A stretch of DNA of 64,000 nucleotides from assembly GCA_022711465.1 (NCBI GenBank), contig JAKLEZ010000014.1, forward strand, positions 62,001 through 126,000, read 5' to 3'. The DNA is from Planctomycetota bacterium. Lineage in GTDB: Bacteria; Planctomycetota; Phycisphaerae; UBA1845; PWPN01. This document shows, piece by piece, positions 7,442 to 16,663 of the stretch (its first letter is position 1; every line of letters starts with the position of its first letter). The position numbers were made by a program, and so were the translations under genes. The notes beneath the pieces were generated by a model. It saw nothing but the letters and a program-made list of their open reading frames with translations, was not told the DNA's origin and did no database searches.

Positions 7442-9940
7442 ATGCGTCGCAATCGCCGTCTGATCATGGTCCTGTCACTGACCTGCGGAATCGTGCCGGC
7501 ACTCACCGCGTACGTCTCACAAGCCCAAACCCCCGTGGCCTCCGAACGGCAGGCCCCCGAACCGCCCGCCTCACCCGGCGGGTCGGCACCCACCACTCAG
7601 ACGGCCCCGGCCAGTCAGCCCGGCGCCACCTCCCAGCCCGCGCCCGCCACACGGCCTGCCACCCAGCCAACCGCCCCTCCCCCTCCGCCCACCCCCCGCA
7701 ACAACAGCGGACCGCACATCATCGTGCAGCCGGGAGGCGGGCTCCTGCTCAACTTCGTGGACGCCTCCATCACCTCCGTCCTCGATGAGCTTTCCTCCAT
7801 CGCCGGCTTCATCGTCGTCAAGGAAACAACCCTCGAAGGCCGTGTCACCCTGGTCAGCAAGCAGGCCGTACGCCCAGCCGACGCTATCTCACTCCTCAAC
7901 ACGGTGATGAAGAACGCCGGCTACGCAGCCATCCAGCAGGGCCGCATCCTCAAAATCGTTCAACGCGAAAAGGCCAAAAAAGCCAATATCCCGGTCCGCA
8001 CCGGCTCCGATCCCGCACAGATCGAGCCCACCGATGAACTCATCACCCAGGTCATCCCGGTCAGCTACGCCGATGCCGCCCAGCTCCGCCAGGACCTCCA
8101 GCCCCTCATCAGTGCGGACGCCGACGTGACCGCCAACGCGTCCAGCAATACCATCGTCGTGACCGATACCGCCGCCAACATCCGACGCCTCGTCGAGATC
8201 ATCAGCTCTCTGGATACCCACCTGGCAGGAACCAGCGAAGTCAAGGTCTTCCAACTCAAGTACGCCAGCGCCGCTAACGCCGCCCGACTGATCAACGAGG
8301 TCTTCGGCAGCCAGGGACAGAGTGGAAGCCGCGGTGGCTCCGGCGGATTCGGCGGATTCGGCGGGTTCGGCGGCGGTCCAGGCGGGTTCGGCGGCGGCCC
8401 GGGTGGATTCGGCGGATTCGGCGGACGCGGCGGATTCGGCGGCGACCGCGGCGGTGGCAGCCGATCCTCCCAGGGCGGGGCACGCTCAACCGCCCGCCTC
8501 TCCGCCTCTTCCGACGACCGCACCAATACCCTGGTCGTGACCGGTCCGACCGATACCCTCCAGATCGTCGCCCAAGTGGTCAAGGAACTCGACGCCAACC
8601 CGGCTTCCGACGACACCGTCTTCGTCTACCGCCTCAAGAACGCCGTGGCCATCAACATCGAACCGGTCGTCAACAGCCTGTTCAACGGCACCTACACCGG
8701 CAACCGAGGGTCCACAAGCAGCCTCTCCGGAACACGCTCGACCGGCATGACCAACCGCAACACCCGCACCGGCGGTACCCGCAGCGCCACGGGCAGCCGG
8801 TCCGGCTCCTTCGGCTCCAGCGGCGGCTTCGGCTCGGGCGGCGGTTTCGGCTCCAGCGGCTTCGGTTCCAGCGGCTTCGGATCGAGCTTCGGCGGCACCA
8901 GCCGGTTCGGCGGCGGCTTCGGCGGATTCGGCGGCTTCTCCTCCTCAGCCATGGGCACCGCCGCCCGCCTGGCCGACCAGGTGTCGGTCATCGCCGATCC
9001 GGACACCAACTCGCTCCTCGTTCGCACCAACCCGAAAAACTACGAGCAGGTCAAATTGGTCCTCGCCGAGCTCGACCGGGCCGTCGCCCAGGTCCTCATC
9101 AAGGTCCTCATCGCCGAGGTCACCCACGACAACAGCCTCGACATCGGGGCCGAATTCTCCGTGCTCAACATCCGGGCCAACGGCCTCGGACAGACCTACT
9201 CGGACAACTTCGGCGTCGGCAGCCAAACCACCGGCGTGGTCGTCAGAATCCTCGAAACCGACTACACCGCCGTGATCCACGCCTTGGAGACCGCCGGCAA
9301 GCTCGACGTCCTCTCCCGACCCTACATCCTCGCTTCCGACAACCAGCTCGCCAGCATCACCGTCGGCCAGGAGGTCCCCTTCATTACCAACACCCGCCTC
9401 ACCGACACCGGCCAGACCATCAACACCATCGAATACGGCGACATCGGCATCCTGCTCGACGTGATTCCGCACATCAATCCCGAAGGACTCGTCATCCTCG
9501 ACGTCGCCCCCGAGATCTCCGCCCTCACCGGCACCACGGTCCCCATCTCCGAGACGGTCTCCGCCCCGGTCTTCGCCAAGCGGTCCGCCCAGACGCGCGT
9601 CGGAATCCGCAGCGGCCAGACCGTGGTCATCGGCGGCCTCATGGAAGATCGCCAGACCGAGACGATCAACAAGATCCCGCTGCTCGGCGACATCCCCCTG
9701 CTGGGCGAGGCTTTCAAACGCCGGGAGAACAAGAAGAGCAAGACCGAGCTGCTCATCTTCCTGACACCCCATGTGGCCTCTCAGCCGGACTACCTCAAAC
9801 CGATGTCGCAAGACGAGCTGGAAGGCAGTAAACTGGTTCCTGGCGCGGTCTACCCAGGCGCCTTCGACGAGCACATGCAGGGGCTGCAGCGCGGCGGTGG
9901 CGCCGCCACCCAGCCCGCGGCGCCCGCGAAGGAGAAATGA
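7442..9940 (+). CDS. gspD: Secretin GspD with glycine/phenylalanine-rich insertions
   Basis: The outer-membrane secretin channel of the system (832 residues). A signal peptide is followed by a Pro/Thr/Gln-rich linker, N-domains (LLLNFVDASITSVLDELS.. then repeated AAQLRQDLQPL and SAANAARLINEVF modules), and the C-terminal secretin barrel with VGQEVPFITN, GILLDVIPHIN and VIGGLMEDRQTE. Two Gly/Phe/Ser-rich expansions interrupt the N-domains, near residues 295-345 and 455-505. The start at 7442 is preferred because AAGAGGAG at 7428-7435 precedes it and it leaves a clean signal peptide; a 17-residue upstream extension from 7391 is possible. Last core component of the operon. Confidence 0.95.
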   Translation: MRRNRRLIMVLSLTCGIVPALTAYVSQAQTPVASERQAPEPPASPGGSAPTTQTAPASQPGATSQPAPATRPATQPTAPPPPPTPRNNSGPHIIVQPGGGLLLNFVDASITSVLDELSSIAGFIVVKETTLEGRVTLVSKQAVRPADAISLLNTVMKNAGYAAIQQGRILKIVQREKAKKANIPVRTGSDPAQIEPTDELITQVIPVSYADAAQLRQDLQPLISADADVTANASSNTIVVTDTAANIRRLVEIISSLDTHLAGTSEVKVFQLKYASAANAARLINEVFGSQGQSGSRGGSGGFGGFGGFGGGPGGFGGGPGGFGGFGGRGGFGGDRGGGSRSSQGGARSTARLSASSDDRTNTLVVTGPTDTLQIVAQVVKELDANPASDDTVFVYRLKNAVAINIEPVVNSLFNGTYTGNRGSTSSLSGTRSTGMTNRNTRTGGTRSATGSRSGSFGSSGGFGSGGGFGSSGFGSSGFGSSFGGTSRFGGGFGGFGGFSSSAMGTAARLADQVSVIADPDTNSLLVRTNPKNYEQVKLVLAELDRAVAQVLIKVLIAEVTHDNSLDIGAEFSVLNIRANGLGQTYSDNFGVGSQTTGVVVRILETDYTAVIHALETAGKLDVLSRPYILASDNQLASITVGQEVPFITNTRLTDTGQTINTIEYGDIGILLDVIPHINPEGLVILDVAPEISALTGTTVPISETVSAPVFAKRSAQTRVGIRSGQTVVIGGLMEDRQTETINKIPLLGDIPLLGEAFKRRENKKSKTELLIFLTPHVASQPDYLKPMSQDELEGSKLVPGAVYPGAFDEHMQGLQRGGGAATQPAAPAKEK

Positions 9941-9943
9941 TCC

Positions 9944-10549
9944 GTGACCCTCCCTCCCAAGACGGCTTCGTTGCCGAGCGCCGGCCTCCCCGGCCAGAGC
10001 ACCCCCACCTCGCGGAACCGCGGGCTGCGATTCGGCCTGCTCCTGGCCCTGTCTTTGGCCGGAGCTTGCCAGAGCCCGCCCGGCAAACCACCCCCCACGC
10101 CCACCCGGCCCGCCACGTCCGCTACGCCGGCCAGGCAAACACCCAACAGCAACACCGACCCGTGCGCCATGCGTCTGCACGATATCTGCGGCCCACTCCT
10201 GCTCTACTACGCCACCCATCAGCAGTTGCCGGCCAGGATCGAGGAACTCGCCCACGTCCCCGGCTTCGACAACGTGCGCGATTTCTCCTGCCCGACCTCA
10301 GGCCAACCCTACGTCTACAACCCCATCGGCATCGTCAACTCCGGCGCCGCCCCCCGCATCGTCCTCTATGACCCCACCCCGGCGCATTTCGGAATACGCT
10401 GGGCCATCTCCATCATCGAGCCCGGAGACAAGAACGCCGCCCTCATCGCCAAGGTCGTGGCCCTGCCCGAGTCCAGCCTCTCACTGAGCCCGCCCCCAGC
10501 CAAGTCCGAAGCCAAACCCGAAGCCAAACCCGAGGCCAAGGAGAAATGA
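9944..10549 (+). CDS. Putative lipoprotein following gspD
   Basis: A 201-residue protein starting with GTG three bases after the gspD stop, with GGAG nine bases upstream. A lipobox LSLAGAC places the lipidated cysteine at residue 42. A Pro/Thr-rich linker follows, then a small domain (LHDICGPLLLYYATHQQLP..SGQPYVYNP) resembling the soluble end of pseudopilin-like proteins that check residue age or folding. The C-terminus is a charged repeat of about six KPEA-type units. Position suggests a secretin-associated or pilotin-like role, but no homology to known pilotins is visible. Function unassigned. Confidence 0.68.
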   Translation: MTLPPKTASLPSAGLPGQSTPTSRNRGLRFGLLLALSLAGACQSPPGKPPPTPTRPATSATPARQTPNSNTDPCAMRLHDICGPLLLYYATHQQLPARIEELAHVPGFDNVRDFSCPTSGQPYVYNPIGIVNSGAAPRIVLYDPTPAHFGIRWAISIIEPGDKNAALIAKVVALPESSLSLSPPPAKSEAKPEAKPEAKEK

Positions 10550-10643
10550 GCCCGCCATACAATCGCCTCTGCCGCGCGCCTGACAGCGGCCGACAACTTG
10601 CGATCCCAACCCAGCCTGACCACAAGCCCCGCCCTGCCCCGCC

Positions 10644-11693
10644 CTACCGGGCCAGTGAATTACCGTAGCCAATCACTGCTATCGCCAGCAGAATCACGGC
10701 CAGGCCGATGTACATCGTCCGCAGCGGCTTGCCCCGTCCTTCGCGCCACTCCCCGGTCAAGATGCCCCACGCATTGGAAGCCGCGATGCAGCAACCCATG
10801 GTGATCGCCCACCCCGCGGAATTGCCCAGCTCACCCATCGCCGCCGCCGCGCGGCCGAACAGCGTGATCGACAACACCCAGGTCACTCCCATGAGAACCG
10901 CCAGCAGCCAGTGGCTGACGGTGCCCGGAACTCCGTACCCCACCCACGTCCGGTTCCGGATCAGCAGGACAGCGCAGTAGACCGCGTTGGTGACAAACCC
11001 GCCCAGCAGCGCCACCGCCCAGATGGCATCCGAAGCTCCCCCCGCCGATGCCCCCACCCCTTTGGCCGCATCCTTGAGGGGGTCGGCGTAGTTGTTCGCA
11101 AAATTGATCATCGGATTGAAAATCCCCGACAGAATGCAGAGCGTGAGCCCCTTGACGAACGCCCCTGCGGAGACCCCGCCCGGCGATTCAGCCCCCGCCT
11201 GCACCCTTCCCGCCGACGCTCGCAGTTGGGCCTCCTTCCGAGCCCCGGCCACGGCGCAGACGACGACCCCGACAACCATCAGAGCAATGCCGCCCGTCAC
11301 CGTCGCGCCGCCGCATGTCAGGAACACCCTCGGCTCAGAGGCCATCGGAACCAGCGAACCAAGGGCCAGCGTCAAGCCAATACTGATCGCGAACGCCTGA
11401 CTCATCCCCAGAATGGAGATGCTCTGCCCAAAAGTGACCGCGCCTAAGCCCCAGCCGACACCGAACAGAAAAATCATCGCCAGCGTGCCTGTGCCCGATC
11501 GGGCATAAACCGTCATCAGATCGGAACAGGTGGTCAGGGCAATGACCCAGGGCACAATCACCAGGGCCGCAACCGCCCACACCAGCCACGTTGCTTCCCA
11601 CGCCCACTTGGCCGTCCGCTTCATCGGCAGACTGAAACTGCCCATGAGAACACCACCAACGACCGCCAACAGGAAGCCAAGGCTCGCATCCAT
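10644..11693 (-). CDS. RhaT-like sugar-proton symporter (L-rhamnose family)
   Basis: A 349-residue inner-membrane protein with about ten hydrophobic helices and the L-rhamnose-proton symporter pattern. The N-terminus LGFLLAVVGGVLMGSFSLPMK, the motif GWGLGAVTFGQS and the C-terminal NAWGILTGEWREG are typical of RhaT. It would import a deoxyhexose or related sugar with a proton. No rhamnose catabolic gene is next to it, so the substrate is uncertain. It is divergent from the kinase gene and convergent with the secretion operon. Confidence 0.85.
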   Translation of the reverse strand: MDASLGFLLAVVGGVLMGSFSLPMKRTAKWAWEATWLVWAVAALVIVPWVIALTTCSDLMTVYARSGTGTLAMIFLFGVGWGLGAVTFGQSISILGMSQAFAISIGLTLALGSLVPMASEPRVFLTCGGATVTGGIALMVVGVVVCAVAGARKEAQLRASAGRVQAGAESPGGVSAGAFVKGLTLCILSGIFNPMINFANNYADPLKDAAKGVGASAGGASDAIWAVALLGGFVTNAVYCAVLLIRNRTWVGYGVPGTVSHWLLAVLMGVTWVLSITLFGRAAAAMGELGNSAGWAITMGCCIAASNAWGILTGEWREGRGKPLRTMYIGLAVILLAIAVIGYGNSLAR

Positions 11694-12073
11694 GAATCGG
11701 CTCCAGCATGTGCAACCGGGACAGAATGAGGCGATGCCCGTCGGTATGGAGAGTATGTCGCTTCGATCAACGCGCCAAGCCGGACCGGCGGCAGCTCCCG
11801 GGCAACGCCCACGCCGAGACTGGAAAAGAACCGTGGCGGCGCGTTACAGTCCACGCCAGGAACTCGGTCTTCGCCGCCCGGCCTGTTCACCATCGTAGTA
11901 CCCGGCCGGCGGCACGGCGAGGACCCTTCTTCGCATCGACTCAGCACCCGGCAGGCATCCGGGAGCGAGGAGCCCATCGCCGCGGAAAGTGTCAGGCAGG
12001 CCTCCAGCCGGTGAACCTGATCGGCACGATGCCGGTCTCACACCTGACGAGGTCGGTTCAGAGGTGCTTTCGC
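11694..12073. other. Divergent intergenic region, rhaT-like / kinase
   Basis: About 380 bases between two divergent starts. The kinase frame stays open through it, but no convincing start or domain is visible before 12029. No clear sigma70 promoter or repeat was recognised. It must hold both promoters. Confidence 0.5.
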
Positions 12074-15000
12074 ATGGCAGCCGAGCAGCTGGATCCCCGG
12101 GACGAACGGATCGGCCGCGTCCTGAACGAGTTCCTGGACCGCACTCAAAAAGGCGAGGCCGGCTGCGAAGAGGAACTGATCAAGGCCAACCCCGACCTGG
12201 CCGACGAACTGCGCCAGCAATTCACCATGCTCCGCCAGGTCGGCCGGGTATCCTCCGGCGGGCCACTCGGCCAGGCACCCGACATCCCCCCGCCGCGCGA
12301 TTCACTGCCCGGCTACGAGATCCTCAGCGAAATCCACCGCGGTGGACAAGGGGTCGTCTACCGAGCCCTCCAACGAGCGACGCGACGCGAGGTCGCGATC
12401 AAGATCATGCACGAGGGCCCGTTCGCCGGCTGGCGCGACCGGGCCCGCTTCGACCGCGAGATCCAGGTCCTGGGGGCCCTGAGGCACCCCAATATCGTGA
12501 ACGTCCACGACAGCGGCACGGCGGCAGGAAGCCAGTTCGTGGTCATGGACTACATCCCCGGATTGCCCCTCGACGCTTGGATTCGCAACGCCCCCCGAGC
12601 CATCGAGCAACTGCTCCGGCTCTTTGTGGTCATCTGCGACGCGGTCAACGCCGCCCACGTCAAGGGTATCATCCATCGCGACCTCAAACCGGGAAACATC
12701 CGCATCGACGAGGAAGGACGGCCGCACATCCTCGACTTCGGCCTGGCCAAGGTCGAGGGCGACGACACGGAAACGGAAATCGCCTCGGGCATGACCCTCG
12801 CCGGCCAGTTCGTGGGCAGTCTGCCGTGGAGCAGCCCCGAACAGGCCCAGGGACTGCTCGATCAGGTCGATACGCGAACCGACGTCTATGCCCTCGGCGT
12901 GATCCTCTATCAGATGCTCACCGGCACATTCCCCTACCAGGTCGTCGGACCGGTACGCGACGTACTCAACCGGATCGTCAGCGGCGAACTGACCCGGCCA
13001 AGCACCGTCCGCAGGGAGATCGACCGCGACGTCGAGGCGATCGTCCTCAAGTGCCTGCGAAAGGAACCCCATCGCCGATACCAAACCGCCGGAGAACTGG
13101 GACACGACATCGGGCGCTACCTGCGCGGCGAGGCCGTCGCCGCCCGAAGCGACAGCGGACTGTACGTCCTGGGTAAGATGCTCCTCCGCCACCGCGTGCC
13201 CGTCATGGTGGCCACAGCCTTCGCCATCCTGGTCGGAGCCTCCCTGCTGGCATCGGTCTCCCTCTGGCGGCGAGCCGTGGTCGAACGTGATCGAGCCATC
13301 GCCGCCCGGCTCGAACAGGATCGGCAACGCAGCCGCGCCGATGCCAAGGCCGCCGAGGCCGAACAGGCCCGTGGAATCGCCGAACGCGAACGAGCCGTCG
13401 CCCAGGAACAGGCCGAGCAGCTTCGCCGTGTCACCTACCTCAACCAGATCGCCCTCGCCCGAAACGCCTACGACCAGAAGTACCTCGGCCAAGCCAGACA
13501 ATTGCTCGACGCCTGCCCCGCCAGCCTGCGCGGCTGGGAGTGGCATTACCTGTATCGGCTCTCCAGACAGCCTACCTCCCTGGACATCGCCGCCGACCCG
13601 AAAGGCCTGACCGCCCTGGCCATCGACCGCAGCGGCGAACAGATCATCACCGGAGGATGCGACGGAATCATCAGGATCTGGAACGTATCCACCGGTGCGC
13701 CCATCGCTCAGCTCACCGGCCACACCGACCAGATCAACACCCTCGCCTTCAGCAATGACCGCAAGTGGATCGCCTCGGGCGGCCGCGATCGAACCCTGCG
13801 GCTGTGGGATGCTCGAACCTATACCCCGCGTATCCTCCAAGAGGGAGAACAGTACATCAACTCCGCGGCGTTCAGCCCGGACGGGACAGGCCTGGTCGCC
13901 GGAGGACAGGCCAAGACGTTGACTTTCTGGACCGTACCCCGCGGAGAAATCGTCGGCACCTCCGCTCCTCACGGCAACGAAGTCTCCTGCGTCGCCTATG
14001 ACCCCGACGGGAAGCACGTGGCATCCGGCGAGTACCTGAACCTGTCCGGCGCAAGCAGCAGGATTAGAATCTGGGACGTTGCTTCCAAAAAGCTCTTGAA
14101 GGACCTCCCCGCTCATCCCGGCGCGGTCCTGTCCGTTGCGTTCAGCCCGGACGGTAAACGCATCGCCTCCGGCGGGGGTATGGCCCCGGCCGGCCGCGAC
14201 GCACGAGGCACACTGAAGGTGTTCGACACCACCACCGGAGAGGAACTCCTCTCCCTTCGCGGCCACGAGGGCTTCGTCAACGCCGTGGCCTACAGTCCCG
14301 ACGGCAAACGCCTCGCCTCCGCCGGAACCCCACGCACCCCGGCGTCCGGCATGGAATCAGATCTCACCTTGAGAATCTGGGACGCCGACACCGGCGAGGA
14401 ACTGAATACCTACTCGGCCCACGATCACGGAGGACAGGCCGTGACCTGGAGCCCCGATTCAAGCCGGGTCTTCTCGGGCGGCATGGACGGGCGACTCAGG
14501 GCCTGGCCCAGCACCGCTCCGGCCCAGTATCGCGAACTGCGCGGCCATTCCGGCTCCGTGCTCCGGCTCGCCTTCAGCCCCGACGGAAAACGCCTCGCCT
14601 CCGCCGGCGGACCAGGCGACAGTCAGGGCCCGACCGGCCAGGCCGCCGATAACACCGTCCGCGTCTGGGACCTGCAATCCGCCTCCCCTGTCTTCGTCCT
14701 CACCGAACACAAGGACGCCGTCCTCGGACTCGCCTGGAGCCCAGACGGCAAACACATCGCATCGGGTGGCGCCGACCGCACCCTCCGCGTCTGGAATGCC
14801 ACCACCGGAAAGAGGCAAATGCTTCTTCCTGCCCTCCTCGGCAGCACCCGCAGCGCTGGATTCAGCCCGGACAACACCCTCCTCGCCAGTACCGCCGGCA
14901 ACCTCGTGACCCTGCGACGGCTCCCCGAGGGACAGGAGTTCCGGAATATCCCCCACCCCAGCGAGCCCATGACCGCCATCTTCAGCCCCAACGGCCACTG

Positions 15001-15499
15001 GCTCGCAATCGGCTTGTCCGACGGAGATGTCGTCATTCGCGATCCGGCCTCCGGAGAACAGCTTCGCTCCATCGCCACCGGAACCAGCCTGAGCGGCGCT
15101 TGGTTCAGCCCCGACTCGACCACGATCGCCAGCGCCCATCGCGACGGCACCATCTCCCTCTGGAACACCTCCACCGGCCTGCGAACCGCAACCATGAGAG
15201 GACCCCAGCGGTCCGTCGAGTGGCTCGATTTCAGCCCCGACGGCCGACGACTCGCTTCCTGCACCACCGACATGATGTTCAAAATCTGGGACGTCGCCAG
15301 CGGAAGCGAGGTGTTCAGCGCCCGAGCCCACAACGGCCCCGTCACCTGCGTGAAGTTCAGCCCGGACGGCCGGACGATTGCCACCTGCGGACAAGACGGG
15401 CTGATCAAGCTGTGGGAAACCCAAACCGACCCGACCAATCCGCCCCCACCGACCACCATGCCCCCAACCACGCCGACCTCAACCGGCCCGGCTCGATAA
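12074..15499 (+). CDS. Membrane Ser/Thr protein kinase with C-terminal WD40 propeller
   Basis: A 1141-residue Hanks-type kinase. Residues 1-75 match the helical N-terminal segment common to planctomycete kinases. The kinase domain spans about 79-345: glycine-rich loop GGQGVVY, lysine in REVAIK, catalytic HRDLKPGN at about 201-208, and DFGLAK. One transmembrane helix lies at about 375-397, then a charged coiled coil (to about 455), then at least twelve WD40 repeats to about 1115 (repeated FSPDGKRLAS and WD motifs). Kinase in the cytoplasm and propeller outside is the expected topology. An ATG at 12029 is an alternative start; 12074 has GAGGTG upstream. The active-site residues look intact. Confidence 0.93.
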   Translation: MAAEQLDPRDERIGRVLNEFLDRTQKGEAGCEEELIKANPDLADELRQQFTMLRQVGRVSSGGPLGQAPDIPPPRDSLPGYEILSEIHRGGQGVVYRALQRATRREVAIKIMHEGPFAGWRDRARFDREIQVLGALRHPNIVNVHDSGTAAGSQFVVMDYIPGLPLDAWIRNAPRAIEQLLRLFVVICDAVNAAHVKGIIHRDLKPGNIRIDEEGRPHILDFGLAKVEGDDTETEIASGMTLAGQFVGSLPWSSPEQAQGLLDQVDTRTDVYALGVILYQMLTGTFPYQVVGPVRDVLNRIVSGELTRPSTVRREIDRDVEAIVLKCLRKEPHRRYQTAGELGHDIGRYLRGEAVAARSDSGLYVLGKMLLRHRVPVMVATAFAILVGASLLASVSLWRRAVVERDRAIAARLEQDRQRSRADAKAAEAEQARGIAERERAVAQEQAEQLRRVTYLNQIALARNAYDQKYLGQARQLLDACPASLRGWEWHYLYRLSRQPTSLDIAADPKGLTALAIDRSGEQIITGGCDGIIRIWNVSTGAPIAQLTGHTDQINTLAFSNDRKWIASGGRDRTLRLWDARTYTPRILQEGEQYINSAAFSPDGTGLVAGGQAKTLTFWTVPRGEIVGTSAPHGNEVSCVAYDPDGKHVASGEYLNLSGASSRIRIWDVASKKLLKDLPAHPGAVLSVAFSPDGKRIASGGGMAPAGRDARGTLKVFDTTTGEELLSLRGHEGFVNAVAYSPDGKRLASAGTPRTPASGMESDLTLRIWDADTGEELNTYSAHDHGGQAVTWSPDSSRVFSGGMDGRLRAWPSTAPAQYRELRGHSGSVLRLAFSPDGKRLASAGGPGDSQGPTGQAADNTVRVWDLQSASPVFVLTEHKDAVLGLAWSPDGKHIASGGADRTLRVWNATTGKRQMLLPALLGSTRSAGFSPDNTLLASTAGNLVTLRRLPEGQEFRNIPHPSEPMTAIFSPNGHWLAIGLSDGDVVIRDPASGEQLRSIATGTSLSGAWFSPDSTTIASAHRDGTISLWNTSTGLRTATMRGPQRSVEWLDFSPDGRRLASCTTDMMFKIWDVASGSEVFSARAHNGPVTCVKFSPDGRTIATCGQDGLIKLWETQTDPTNPPPPTTMPPTTPTSTGPAR

Positions 15500-15642
15500 C
15501 CCTTCGGCACGACCCCCTGTCTCAGCATGACCAGGCCCAGCACGACGGCCGTCACACGCTTCCCTGGAGACCAACCAGCAACGGGGTGTCTCGCCTACTT
15601 CAGACGCTTGTTCGCCAGGCAACAACACAGCGTAAAAAGCCA

Positions 15643-15710
15643 GGTGCCCGGGAGAATCGTCCAGCCTGTCAAGAGGAGGGAAGCAGGTCTGGGAGATCCT
15701 TCCGGGCACC
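15643..15710 (+). other. Long imperfect RNA hairpin between kinase and ECF genes
   Basis: A nine-base perfect outer stem (GGTGCCCGG at 15643-15651 with CCGGGCACC at 15702-15710) continues inward through wobble and mismatched pairs to a second stem (CCAGCCTG at 15661-15668 with CAGGTCTGG at 15684-15692, one bulged T). The 15-base loop is purine-rich and contains AAGAGGAGGGAAG. TTTT follows at 15717-15720. It may be the kinase terminator, a structured leader of the ECF gene, or a small RNA. Part of the tip loosely resembles the SRP RNA core, but the tetraloop stem is missing. Confidence 0.5.
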
Positions 15711-15864
15711 GGAGCATTTTATGGGGTTGCCGTTAAATATCTCAACGGAATCCCCGGCCGCCACTAACGCACCAGGAACGACTTTTCTTCCTTTTTTTTC
15801 TCCCCCGACCGTCGCATCACCCCCGGAATCGCGCTGTCCCATAGCACTTCTCCCTGGCGATGTG

Positions 15865-15897
15865 CCGATATCGGTGGTAAGCTTTTGTTTGAAAAGC
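15865..15897 (+). promoter_or_regulatory. Palindrome and small stem-loop upstream of ECF gene
   Basis: CCGATATCGG at 15865-15874 is a perfect ten-base palindrome. Seven bases on, GCTTTT..AAAAGC (15881-15897) forms a six-base inverted repeat with a five-base loop. Both lie 40-75 bases before the sigma-factor ATG in an otherwise GC-rich context, so they may be an operator. No regulator can be named. Confidence 0.35.
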
Positions 15898-15938
15898 GTT
15901 TATGCGGTCAGCAACCACCACAAGCGAACCAGAACACC

Positions 15939-16565
15939 ATGGAAGACGCACGATTCAGGGAATTGCTCACCGAGGCCAAAGCCGGGAAAACGGCCGCCAT
16001 GGACGCCCTGCTCGTCGCCAGCTTCGATCCCCTCCGGGCGGCCGTGGCTCAACAGATGGGCGCAGCCCTGGCCAAGGCCCAACTGGAACCCGAGGATATC
16101 ATCCAGGAAACCTATGCAGCCTGCTGGGCCAGCTTGACCAACGCGAACTTCGACGGATTCCAGCCCTTCCTGGCTTGGCTGCGACAGATCGCGGAAAACA
16201 AGCTGATCGATATCCAACGAGCCATGTTGGCCGAGAAACGTGACGTCCGCCGACAAGTATCCGCTTGGGGCGTCCAGAGCGGATCGTACGTAAACCTTTT
16301 GGACGCAGTGACTTCGCCACTTTCAAGCCCCAGCCGAGGAGCCGCCCGGAGCGAGGGATTGGCCGTCCTCATGGTCCGGCTTCAGCAGCTCCCCGAAGAC
16401 TATCGCCAAGTCATCGTGTGGCGGCTGATCGAGGGCTTGCCCGTCGCAGAAGTCGCCTCCCGCCTCAGCCGCAGCGAAGCCGCCGTCCATATGCTCTTTC
16501 ATCGAGCCCTCAAGCAGCTCCGCGACCTGATGGGAGCCCCCTCCAACTACTTGAGCCAGGCTTGA
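15939..16565 (+). CDS. ECF RNA polymerase sigma factor
   Basis: A 208-residue sigma70-family factor. Region 2 includes LEPEDIIQETYAACWASL and FLAWLRQIAENKLIDIQR. Region 4 includes LPEDYRQVIVWRLIEGLPVAEVA, then SRSEAAVHMLFHRALKQLRD, the helix-turn-helix that reads the -35 element. The ATG at 15939 is chosen over an upstream TTG because region 2 then begins at the usual distance. No anti-sigma gene follows. The nearest signalling gene is the WD40 kinase 440 bases upstream, and in planctomycetes such kinases often pair with ECF factors, so kinase control of this factor is a reasonable inference. Confidence 0.88.
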   Translation: MEDARFRELLTEAKAGKTAAMDALLVASFDPLRAAVAQQMGAALAKAQLEPEDIIQETYAACWASLTNANFDGFQPFLAWLRQIAENKLIDIQRAMLAEKRDVRRQVSAWGVQSGSYVNLLDAVTSPLSSPSRGAARSEGLAVLMVRLQQLPEDYRQVIVWRLIEGLPVAEVASRLSRSEAAVHMLFHRALKQLRDLMGAPSNYLSQA

Positions 16566-16663
16566 GCCAGCCACCTGGGTCCATCTCCAAGCCACAGAAA
16601 GCCGCCCCGTTACTTCGCCTGAACTTAAACCTTTGATATATATGTTGTTAAACCTCTTCCCGG

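Noticed and set aside
8945..10255. Antisense frame opposite the secretin C-terminus and the lipoprotein gene
   Set aside because: Shadow of two coding genes on the + strand.
12302..14266. Long antisense open frame (654 codons) inside the kinase gene
   Set aside because: It is a shadow: the + strand encodes a recognisable kinase and WD40 repeats with intact motifs, and long antisense frames are frequent at this GC content.
15643..15710. SRP RNA gene
   Set aside because: GUCA and AGCAG flanks are present but the conserved stem and GGAA tetraloop between them cannot form. It is kept only as an unnamed structured element.
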